A stretch of DNA of 64,000 nucleotides from Actinacidiphila guanduensis (lineage in GTDB: Bacteria; Actinomycetota; Actinomycetes; Streptomycetales; Streptomycetaceae), in assembly GCF_900103985.1 (NCBI RefSeq), contig NZ_FNIE01000015.1, forward strand, positions 1 to 64,000, in the 5' to 3' direction. Shown piece after piece: positions 6,922 through 14,702 of this stretch. The notes beneath the pieces are model-generated. The model had not been told where the DNA came from. It made no database searches and saw only the letters and a program-made list of their open reading frames with translations. Each line of letters begins with the position of its first letter. The stretch's first letter is position 1. Position numbers and translations under genes: made by a program.

Positions 6922-9018
6922 GTGGATGAGGCAAACGGGGGTTCCGGCTCCGCATCGGTGGATCCGGACACCGGCGACGGCGTGCCGCCGCGCAGGGTTC
7001 CGGGGCAGCGCGATCCGATCGCACGCGCCGACCCCGCAGCGCCCGGCGCCGCCCCGGACGCCGACGCGGCACCCGCCGCCACCGACCCGGCCGGCCCGGG
7101 GTCCGGCACCGCCACCGACGCGGTGCCGGACCCCGCGACCGCGCCCGGCGGAACCGTTCCGGCACAAGGACCGCTCCGGTCCGCGGCGCCCGCCGACGCC
7201 GACCGGCTGCCCGGCCACCCCGCACCCGGCCCGGGCCCTGATCCGGAGGCTCCGCAGGCCGCCGCGCCCACCGCCGAGGCCGCCCTGTCGGACACCGAAC
7301 TCGTCGACCTGGTCCGGGCCGGCCGCGACAGCGCCTATGAGGAGCTGTATCGCCGGCACGCCGAGGCCGTCCGGCGGTACGCGCGTACCTGCTGCCGCGA
7401 CGCCCACACCGCCGAGGACCTCACCGGCGAGGTCTTCGCCCGCACTCTGCAGGCCATCCGCGGCGGCAGCGGCCCGCAGACCGCGGTACGCGCCTACCTG
7501 CTCACCACCGTCCGCCGGGTCGCCGCCACCTGGAGCAACACCGCCCGCCGCGAGCACCTGGTCGAGGACTTCGCGGTCTTCGCCGTCACCGCGGCCGGCA
7601 CCACCGCCACCGAGGAGAACGCCGACGTCGGCGCCGACGTACGGGCCATGCACGAGGCCGAGCGGTCGCTGGCCATCCGCGCCTTCCGCACGCTGCCCGA
7701 GCGCTGGCAGACGGTGCTGTGGCACACCGCGGTGGAGGACGAGTCGCCCAGCGAGATCGCTCCGCTGCTCGGTCTCACGCCCAACGCCACCGCGGTGCTC
7801 GCCCACCGCGCCCGCGAGGGCCTGCGCCAGGCGTACCTGCAGGCACACGTGAGTTCCACGCTCACCGGCGACGACGCCTGCGCCCGCTTCGCCGACCGGC
7901 TCGGCGCCCACGCCCGCGGCGGCCTGCGGATGCGCGCGGACCGCGAGCTGAACCGGCACCTGAAGGAGTGCGAGCGCTGCACGGCCGCCTCCCTGGAGCT
8001 GGCCGACCTCAACTCGGCGCTCAAGGGGCTGCTGCCGGTCGCGTTCATCGGCTGGTTCGCCGCCGTCTACGCCACCAAGGCCGCCGGGATCGTGGTCGCC
8101 GGAGGTGCTGCCGCGGCGACGGCCGCGGGCGGGGCGGCCGCTGCCGCCTCGGGCTCCGGCGGCAGCACGGCGGCCGCCGGCGGGGCCGCGAGCGAAGGGC
8201 TCGGCGCGCCGGCGAAGGCCGGGATCGTCGCGGGCGTGGTGGCCGCGGCCGCCGCGGCCGCGGTCGCCTTCGCGCTCACCGGCGGGCACGGCAAGCCGCC
8301 GGCGAAGCCGCACGCCCAGCCGTCGGCGCCGGTGACCGTCGCCGCGGTGCCGCCCGCCCCCAAGCCGCACCCGAGCGCCAAGCCCCCGGCCGCACCGCCG
8401 CCCCCGCCGCCGGCGAGCCCGAAGCCCACGCCGGCGGCCACCACGGCAGCGCCGACTCCGAAGCCGACGCACAAGCCGCCTGCCCGGCCCACGCCGAAGC
8501 CGACGACTCCCGAGCCGACACCGACCCGGACCACGGCTCCTCCCCCACCGCCTCCGCCGCCCCCTCCGCAGGCGTACCAGGTCAACTCACTGCCCACCGA
8601 GCTGTTCGGGCAGAGCACCGACAGCCCCGCGATCGTGCCGACCGGCCTGGGCAACTGGTGGTGGGACCGCACCGACCCGAGCGTGGGCGGCACGACGTAC
8701 GCGCACGGCATCACCGTGCACGCGCCCTCCACGGTGACCATCGCGCTCAACCGGGCCTGCGTCGCCTACGACGCGAAGGCCGGCGTCGACGACCTCATCC
8801 GCGCGGCCGGGCCGCTCAGTTCGGTCGTCTTCAGCGTCTACGGCGACGATGCCCCGCTGTGGTCCTCGGCGCCGCTGCGGGCCGGGGACGCGGCCGTGCC
8901 GGTCCACGTCGGGCTGAAGGGCGTCAAGACGATGAAGCTCGTGGTCACCCCGCAGAGCGGGAGCTTCGCTTTCGCGAACCTCGCCGACTGGGCGGACTCG
9001 GTGATCACCTGCGAGTGA
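6922..9018 (+). CDS. ECF sigma factor fused to zinc finger, membrane segment and NPCBM-like sensor domain
   Basis: This 698-aa chain reads as a complete one-protein signalling system. Residues 1-120 are disordered and Pro/Ala/Asp-rich. About 126-200 are sigma region 2 (ELVDLVRAGRDSAYEELYRR). About 253-310 are sigma region 4 (LPERWQTVLWHTAVEDESPS, then an HTH). About 335-365 hold HLKECERC, an anti-sigma-type zinc-finger HxxxCxxC. Hydrophobic segments follow at about 372-395 and 432-452. About 455-550 are a Pro/Lys-rich wall-spanning linker, and about 552-698 a beta-rich domain ending in Cys that resembles NPCBM/NEW2 carbohydrate-binding modules. The GTG at 6922 has no Shine-Dalgarno but a CAGGCT hexamer 7 bp upstream, suggesting a leaderless start. 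No separate anti-sigma gene adjoins it. The C-terminal domain call is by pattern only. Confidence 0.88.
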   Translation: MDEANGGSGSASVDPDTGDGVPPRRVPGQRDPIARADPAAPGAAPDADAAPAATDPAGPGSGTATDAVPDPATAPGGTVPAQGPLRSAAPADADRLPGHPAPGPGPDPEAPQAAAPTAEAALSDTELVDLVRAGRDSAYEELYRRHAEAVRRYARTCCRDAHTAEDLTGEVFARTLQAIRGGSGPQTAVRAYLLTTVRRVAATWSNTARREHLVEDFAVFAVTAAGTTATEENADVGADVRAMHEAERSLAIRAFRTLPERWQTVLWHTAVEDESPSEIAPLLGLTPNATAVLAHRAREGLRQAYLQAHVSSTLTGDDACARFADRLGAHARGGLRMRADRELNRHLKECERCTAASLELADLNSALKGLLPVAFIGWFAAVYATKAAGIVVAGGAAAATAAGGAAAAASGSGGSTAAAGGAASEGLGAPAKAGIVAGVVAAAAAAAVAFALTGGHGKPPAKPHAQPSAPVTVAAVPPAPKPHPSAKPPAAPPPPPPASPKPTPAATTAAPTPKPTHKPPARPTPKPTTPEPTPTRTTAPPPPPPPPPPQAYQVNSLPTELFGQSTDSPAIVPTGLGNWWWDRTDPSVGGTTYAHGITVHAPSTVTIALNRACVAYDAKAGVDDLIRAAGPLSSVVFSVYGDDAPLWSSAPLRAGDAAVPVHVGLKGVKTMKLVVTPQSGSFAFANLADWADSVITCE

Positions 9019-9228
9019 GGCCCGAGGCCGCGGGCAGCACGGCCCGCAGCCTCTGGCGCCGGACGGACGTCGGCCGGGTATCGACCGCGGACCGGCTGAG
9101 GCACTGAGCGGACGTCGGTATGTCGGTCACGGGCAAGGCCCTGGCTCTGCTGGGCCGGTTCGACCGGGTACCGCCCAGGACACTGATCGGACACCGGCCT
9201 GGGCGCTGAACGGGACGGGCCGGAGCCG

Positions 9229-9945
9229 TCAGGCCGTGGCAGCGGGCCGCTCGACGGGGACCTCGCAGACGCCGTCCGCGCACGCGTCGGCGTCGGCCGG
9301 TGCCTCCACTGCCGCGGTCTCCTTGGCGACCTGCTCCAGGACGCGCAGGAAGGTCGAGGTCTCCTGGCCGCCCTGTACCGCCCACTGGCCCTCGAAGACG
9401 AAGGTCGGCACCGCGGTGATGCCGAGGCTGCGGGCCTCGTCGAGGTCGGCGAGCACCTCATCCGTCAGCGCGTCGCCGGCGAGGAACGCGGCGGCCGCGT
9501 CCCGGTCCAGGCCCGCCGCCGCGGCCGCGTCCGCCAGCTGGGCGGGGTCGCCGATGTCCATGCCCTCGCCGAAGTGGTCGGTCATGAGGCGGGTCTTGAG
9601 CCGGGCCTGCGCGGCCGGGCCGTACTCGTCCAGCGCGAAGCGCATGAGGCGGTGGGCGAGCAGGGAGTTGTTCTCCAGCACCGTGTCGAAGTCGAAGGTG
9701 ACGCCCTCGGCCGCGCCGAGCTTGGCCAGGCGGTCGTCCATGGCCACAGCCTGCGGGCCGAACTTCTTGGCCAGCACCTCGCGGTGCGGGCGCGGCTCCG
9801 CGGGCGCGCCGGGCTCGAGCTGGAAGGGCCGGTAGACGACCTCGACCGCATCGCCCTGCGGGAAGGCGGCCAGCGCCCGCTCGAAGCGGGACTTGCCGAG
9901 GTGGCACCACGGGCACGCGATGTCCGACCAGATCTCGACCTTCAC
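9229..9945 (-). CDS. DsbA family (FrnE-like) thiol oxidoreductase
   Basis: A 238-aa thioredoxin-fold protein with the CPWC active site at residues about 12-15 inside IWSDIACPWCHLGKSRFE, an inserted helical domain, and the cis-Pro loop (GITAVPTFVFEGQWAVQGGQ) near the C-terminus. That pattern is typical of FrnE-type DsbA proteins, which act in the cytoplasm in disulfide or polyketide-related chemistry; there is no signal peptide. The GTG at 9945 has GGGAG 7 bp upstream, and the open frame further upstream is only low-complexity repeat sequence. It converges on the sigma-factor gene. Confidence 0.93.
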   Translation of the reverse strand: MKVEIWSDIACPWCHLGKSRFERALAAFPQGDAVEVVYRPFQLEPGAPAEPRPHREVLAKKFGPQAVAMDDRLAKLGAAEGVTFDFDTVLENNSLLAHRLMRFALDEYGPAAQARLKTRLMTDHFGEGMDIGDPAQLADAAAAAGLDRDAAAAFLAGDALTDEVLADLDEARSLGITAVPTFVFEGQWAVQGGQETSTFLRVLEQVAKETAAVEAPADADACADGVCEVPVERPAATA

Positions 9946-10563
9946 GGTTTCACTCCCGGGTGTGCACGGCGATCGATCCGCAAGGGTAAGCATGGCCGCG
10001 GTGGCGGCGTATTCCCGGGGCGGGGCTTGGGCCCTGGCCGGGGCCGAGGCCGGAGCGAGGCCTCGGCCGGAGCGAGGCGGGGCGGGCCAGGGGCCGAGGC
10101 GGGGGCCGAACACGGGGCTCGGGCGGGACAGGGCCGAAGCCTGGGGTCTGTGGCCAGGCGGGGGGGTCGGGTCGAGCCGGAGGCGGGGCCTGAGCGACTC
10201 GGATTGGCCAGGGCGGGGCCGACACCAGAACCGGGGCCTGGACCGTATGGAGGGCCGAGCGTGGGTCGGCCTCTGCTCCGGGGCCGGGGCGACTCGAACT
10301 GGCCGGGGCGGGGCCGACACCAGAACCGCAGGCCTGGGGCCGGGCGTGGGCCGGGCCGGGGGCAGGAGGCCAGGGACGGGGCGAGTCGGAGTGGCTGGGG
10401 TGGCCCTGACGGCCCTGGCGCGGCGTCGGCAGGTCGGCGCAGCTTGGGCGCGGCCTTGGCGGGCCTTCGGTGCGGGCAGCCCCGACTCACCTCGGCACCT
10501 CCGCCGCAGTCGGCTCGGTGGCCTTGCCGTCTGCCCTCCTTCCCCCTCTGCCCTCCCAGCCCG
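9946..10563. repeat. Repeat-rich intergenic region with degenerate 95-bp tandem units
   Basis: About 620 bp without a credible gene. It is dominated by GGGCCGGGG-type low complexity and holds a clear pair of copies (10195-10233 and 10290-10328, offset 95 bp) sharing CGACTCG and the segment GGGCGGGGCCGACACCAGAA. Related fragments (CCTGGCC, GAGTCGGAGTGGC) occur on both sides between about 10000 and 10480. Long ORFs cross it in several frames because of the GC bias, but none has recognisable protein character. Confidence 0.6.
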
Positions 10564-13500
10564 TCAGGCCGCGGCCCTTGCGCCGAGCAGGGCCGCCGCC
10601 TCCTCGGCGGTGAGCCGGGCACCTTCCGCCTCGGCCTCGGCGAAGGCCGCCGCCGGGAGGGCCTTCGCCGCTGCGGTGCGCAGGGCGTCGGCGGCGGACT
10701 GCTCGGGGACGGAGCGGGGCAGCGTACCCCGGACGGCGGTACCGGCCGCGCACAGGCACAGGGCGACAGCTGGGTCGCCCATGGCGAGCAGGATCTGCGC
10801 GGCCGTGTCGAGCTGGGTAGCGACGACCGGTTCGATGCAGCGCACCTCCAGCGCCAGCCGCAGGCTCCCGGCCACCTGCGCCAGCGCCTCCGGCAGGTCG
10901 CCCTCGGCGGCGTGCAGGCGGGCGGCCATGCCCTGGAGCAGGACGTGGAACATCGGCGGCGGTGTGCCCTCGGCCATCCGGCCGACGGCTTGGTCGTAGC
11001 TCGCCCGGGCCTCGGCGTAGCGGCCCTGGTGGAGGCGGAATTGGGCGGTCAGGAAGCGGATGTAGGTGCGCGCGTCCAGGACCGCGAAGCGCTCCGCCTC
11101 GGTGCCCGCGGCCGCCAGCAGCTCGTCCGCCTCGGCGTACTGGCCGCCTCGGAAGGCGAGTTCGGCGGTGCGGGCGAGCAGGAAGGCGCCCTCGCTGAAG
11201 GCGCCGAGCTCGCGGCCGAGCCTGTGGGCGGCCTCGTAGTCGGCCCTGGCGGCCGCGTAGTCGCCGCGGAAGCTGCTGATCTCGCCCCGCGCGCTGTGCA
11301 CCTGCGCCCTGATCCAGCGGTCGTCCAACCGCGCGACCAGCCGGTCGAGTTCGGCCCGGTCGGCGTCCGTGCGGTCGATCCCGCCGGGCGAGTCCACGGT
11401 GACGTGCACGCGCAGCATCAGTGCCGTCGCCACCTCCCAGTCCCCGCCGTGCGTACGGCAGTTGTCGACCACGAGGTCGGAAAGGGCGCGCATCCCGCTG
11501 GTGTCGGCGCCGGTGATGTAGCTGGTGAACGGCCAGACCAGGCCGGGGAAGCGGGCCGCCGGCGCACCGCCGTCGCGATAGGCGGCGCTCAGCCGGCGCG
11601 CGGCGTCCTTGACTTCCGGCGACGCCCAGTGCGCCTCGGACGCGGCCTCAGCCTGCACGAAGAAGAGCAGCATCCGCAGGTCGGTGCGCGGCCAGAACAG
11701 CGGGTCGGCGCGGTCGCGCGGCTCCTCGCCGAGCGCCGCCACCCGGGTCAGCCAACCGGCGGCCTCGTCACGGTAGTTGCGTAGCCACCAGAACCAGCCC
11801 ATGGCCACGGCGATGGCGAGGGCGGGTGCCTCGTCGCGTTCCTCGACCGCCCGGTGGAGCGCCGCCCGCACATTGTCGAGTTCACTCTCCAGCACCTCGA
11901 ACCAGCGCAACTGGTCCGCGCCGCGCAGCTTGGCGTCCACGTCCACCACGAGGTCGCGGACGTAAGCGGTGTGCCTGGCCCGGGCCGCCGCCAGCTCGCC
12001 GGGCACTTCGCGCGCCCGCTCGGCCGCGTACTCGTGGATCGTCTCCAGCAGCTGGTAACGAGTGCCGCCGACGCGGTCGTGGTCGGCCACCACCAGGGAC
12101 TTGTCGACCAGTTGGGTCAGCGTGTCCAAGGTGTCCGGGCCGCACACCGCCTCGGCCGCCGCCAGCGTGCAACCGCCGGAGAAGACGCTCAACGCCCGTA
12201 GGGCCGCGCGCTCGGCCTCGTCCAGCAGCTCCCAGCTCCAGTCCACCACCGCCCGCAGCCTCTGCTGACGCGGCAGCAGGGTGCGGCTGCCGCCAGTGAG
12301 CAGCCGGAACCGGTCGTCCAGCCGGTCGGCGATCTGCCGCGGCGACAGGGCGCGCAGCCGTGCCGCGGCCAGCTCGATGGCGAGCGGCAACCCGTCGAGA
12401 CGCCGGCAGATCTCCCATGCCGCGGCCGCACCGTCGTCGTGCGGCGAGCCAGCCGCAGGGGCACCAGAGGCGTCCGACCGGTCCGCCGCGCCCGGCACCT
12501 GCGGCGCCCCGCCCGGACGCACGGCACCGGCTAGCTCAACGAAAACGCCCTCGCCCGGAGAGCCAACCGCCGGGGCACCAGAGGCGTCCGACGGGCCCGC
12601 CACAACCGATATCTGCGGCACCGCACCCGGACGCACGGCACCGGCTGACTCAACGAAAACGCCCTCGCCCGGAGAGCCAACCGCCGGGGCACCAGAGGCG
12701 TCCGACGGGCCCGCCGCACCCGATATCTGCGGCACCGCACCCGGGCGCACGGCACGGGCCCGCTCGGCGAAGAGGCGGTACGCCGTCGGGGGCGGCAGCG
12801 GCTCCACGGGCCGTACCAACTCTCCCTGTACGCCCAGCGGTTCGCGGCTCGTGGCCAGGACGGTCAGGCCGGGGCAGCGGGCGAGCAACTCCGCGGCGAG
12901 GCGGGCGGCGGGCTCAACCAGGTGCTCGCAATTGTCGAGCAGCAACAGCAGGCGGCGCTCGGCGCAGTGCTCGACCAGGCGCTCGACCGGGTCATCGGCG
13001 TGCGGTTCGGACGTCAGGGGGTCGCGCCCGGTGCCGAGCACCACAGTGCCGCGGCGGCCGAGCGCGCTCAGCACGGCGTGCGGCACGGCCTCCGGGCTGT
13101 CCAGCGGGGCGAGTTCGGCGAGCCACACCCCGTCGGCGTACGCGTCCTGCGCCGCCTCACCCGCTTCCTGTGCCAGGCGGGTCTTGCCCGAGCCGCCCGG
13201 ACCGGTGAGCGTCACGAGCCGGGCGGCCCGCAAGTCCCCGCGGATGGCGGCGAGTTCGCTCTCGCGGCCCACGAAGCTGGTAAGGCGGGCCCGGAGGTTG
13301 CCCCGGCGGGGCCCGCCGGCCACGGTGGGGGCAGCCGGGGCGCCCCGGGTGGCCGCCACTGGTGCCGGCGCTGCTCCTGCCGGAACGGCCAGCAACTCGG
13401 CGTGCAGGGCGCGCAACTCCGGCCCCGGATCGGTGCCGAGGGTCTCGGCCAGCGCGGCCCTGGCCTCCTCGTACGCCACCAGCGCGTCAGCCGGGCGCCC

Positions 13501-14100
13501 TGCCCCCCTCAGCGCCCTGATCAGCTGCGCGTGGAACGGCTCGTCCAGCGGCCGCTCCGCCACCGCCTCCCGCAACGCGGGCAGTACGTCCGCGGCCCGG
13601 CCCCGCACCAGATCCGCCTCGAACCGCAGCCGGCGTGCCGCCACACGCTGGGCCTCGGGTCGCGCGGCCGCCGCCTCACGCGCGGGGAGGTCCGCGAACG
13701 CCGGACCGCGCCACAGCCCGAGCGCCCGGTCCAGCACCTCCGCGGCGCCGTCCGCACGTCCTTCCCGCAGCGCCGCCTCCCCTTCCGCGAGCAGCGCCTC
13801 GAACGCGAACACGTCCACGGCCTCGCGCGCCACGTCCAGCCGGTACCCACCCGGCTCCGAAGCCACCGCCTCCCTTCCCAGCGCCTTCCTCAACCTCGCC
13901 ACCAGCGCCTGCAGCGCGCCCACCGCATCCGCCGGCGGCTCGTCCGCCCACACGTCGTCCACCAGCACCTGCGGCGCCACCGCCCGTCCGGCCCGCCCCG
14001 CCAGCGCGACCAGCAGCGCCCGTATCCGGGCCCCACCGAGCGGCACGGCAACCCCATCCCGCGCCCAAGCAGCCCCGACACCCAGCACCCCGTACCGCAC
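10564..14100 (-). CDS. AfsR/SARP family transcriptional regulator (BTAD, NB-ARC, TPR)
   Basis: A large 1178-aa activator. Residues 1-90 are an OmpR-type winged helix (LGGARIRALLVALAGRAGRA). About 95-245 are the bacterial transcriptional activation domain. About 262-700 are an NB-ARC/STAND ATPase, with the P-loop LTGPGGSGKTRLAQEAG near residue 300, LLLLLDNCEHLVEP as Walker B and ICRRLDGLPLAIELAAARLR further on. The remainder is TPR-like helices. These proteins often switch on antibiotic or other specialised-metabolite clusters. GTG 14100 is preferred because the OmpR fold begins at once and a GGGGGGAG lies about 10 bp upstream; the longer frame is non-coding. Three 38-residue repeats interrupt the ATPase. 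No biosynthetic cluster is adjacent. Confidence 0.9.
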   Translation of the reverse strand: MRYGVLGVGAAWARDGVAVPLGGARIRALLVALAGRAGRAVAPQVLVDDVWADEPPADAVGALQALVARLRKALGREAVASEPGGYRLDVAREAVDVFAFEALLAEGEAALREGRADGAAEVLDRALGLWRGPAFADLPAREAAAARPEAQRVAARRLRFEADLVRGRAADVLPALREAVAERPLDEPFHAQLIRALRGAGRPADALVAYEEARAALAETLGTDPGPELRALHAELLAVPAGAAPAPVAATRGAPAAPTVAGGPRRGNLRARLTSFVGRESELAAIRGDLRAARLVTLTGPGGSGKTRLAQEAGEAAQDAYADGVWLAELAPLDSPEAVPHAVLSALGRRGTVVLGTGRDPLTSEPHADDPVERLVEHCAERRLLLLLDNCEHLVEPAARLAAELLARCPGLTVLATSREPLGVQGELVRPVEPLPPPTAYRLFAERARAVRPGAVPQISGAAGPSDASGAPAVGSPGEGVFVESAGAVRPGAVPQISVVAGPSDASGAPAVGSPGEGVFVELAGAVRPGGAPQVPGAADRSDASGAPAAGSPHDDGAAAAWEICRRLDGLPLAIELAAARLRALSPRQIADRLDDRFRLLTGGSRTLLPRQQRLRAVVDWSWELLDEAERAALRALSVFSGGCTLAAAEAVCGPDTLDTLTQLVDKSLVVADHDRVGGTRYQLLETIHEYAAERAREVPGELAAARARHTAYVRDLVVDVDAKLRGADQLRWFEVLESELDNVRAALHRAVEERDEAPALAIAVAMGWFWWLRNYRDEAAGWLTRVAALGEEPRDRADPLFWPRTDLRMLLFFVQAEAASEAHWASPEVKDAARRLSAAYRDGGAPAARFPGLVWPFTSYITGADTSGMRALSDLVVDNCRTHGGDWEVATALMLRVHVTVDSPGGIDRTDADRAELDRLVARLDDRWIRAQVHSARGEISSFRGDYAAARADYEAAHRLGRELGAFSEGAFLLARTAELAFRGGQYAEADELLAAAGTEAERFAVLDARTYIRFLTAQFRLHQGRYAEARASYDQAVGRMAEGTPPPMFHVLLQGMAARLHAAEGDLPEALAQVAGSLRLALEVRCIEPVVATQLDTAAQILLAMGDPAVALCLCAAGTAVRGTLPRSVPEQSAADALRTAAAKALPAAAFAEAEAEGARLTAEEAAALLGARAAA
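12430..12754 (-). repeat. Tandem 114-bp repeat inside the SARP gene
   Basis: Three in-frame units of 114 bp, each encoding about 38 residues with the core AGAVRPGAVPQISG, PSDASGAPAVGSPGEGVFVE. The anchor ACGGCACCGG-type sequence recurs at 12521, 12635 and 12749, exactly 114 bp apart. The two units nearest the N-terminus are almost identical, and the C-terminal one is diverged and shorter. They fall at about residues 449-556, between the ERARAV helix and the ICRRLDGLPLAIEL motif of the NB-ARC domain, where family members normally have a short connector. Confidence 0.85.
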
Positions 14101-14702
14101 GCCCCCATTCTCCCCCCACGACCCCCACCCCCGAGCCCCCATCCTCAACCTGTGGATAACTCCCCCACATCGAGCAGCAGGCGTCCCTACGGCCGGAAAC
14201 GGGGGGGGTGGCGCCCGCCGGATTGCCGTCAAGGCGCGCGAGGAACTGCCCGCCCAACGGCTTACCAACCCGCGGCGGCAACAGCGAGGCACAGGCAGAC
14301 GGGCCTCCGCTCAGGGCGCCGTGCTTACCTCGCAGACGAAGCTCCGGGTAAGGAACTACGCGAGAAGAGACCACCGACCTCGGGACAGCCCACAACCGCA
14401 CCAGGCAGACGCGCCCCCCGAAAGGGGGCGCGGGGAAGTGCGCGCCATGCCACCGACCGGCCCGGCGGCCGACAACGGCGAGGAGCAGGCAGACGGGCCG
14501 CCGCTCAAGGGCGCCGTGGCTGCCTCCCAGACGAAGCTCCGGGGGAGGAACTACGCGCCGCGCCACCGACCAGCCCGGCGGCCGGCAACGGCGGGACCAG
14601 GGCAGACCAGTCCCCGAGGGGCGCGGGGAACTGCGCGAGCAACCACCCACCGGCCCGGCGGCCGGAAACGGCGAGGAGCCCAGCGGCGAGTAGCCCCGCG
14701 CG
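14101..14702. repeat. Intergenic block of dispersed Streptomyces-type repeats
   Basis: About 600 bp without a gene. Degenerate copies of a GGGGCGCGGGGAACTGCGCG element start near 14232, 14427 and 14617, each leading into CCACC-ACCGGCCCGGCGGCCG. Between them a second motif (CAGGCAGACGGG at 14292 and 14486; ACGAAGCTCC at 14336 and 14531) repeats with a period of about 195 bp, so the block is a tandem composite. Elements like this are widespread between Streptomyces genes by my recollection. TGTGGATAA at 14151-14159, about 50 bp upstream of the SARP start, matches a DnaA box. Confidence 0.7.

Noticed and set aside
9574..11784. 736-codon plus-strand frame from the dsbA-like gene through the repeat region into SARP
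   Set aside because: It spans two real genes on the other strand and an intergenic repeat, and has no recognisable domain.
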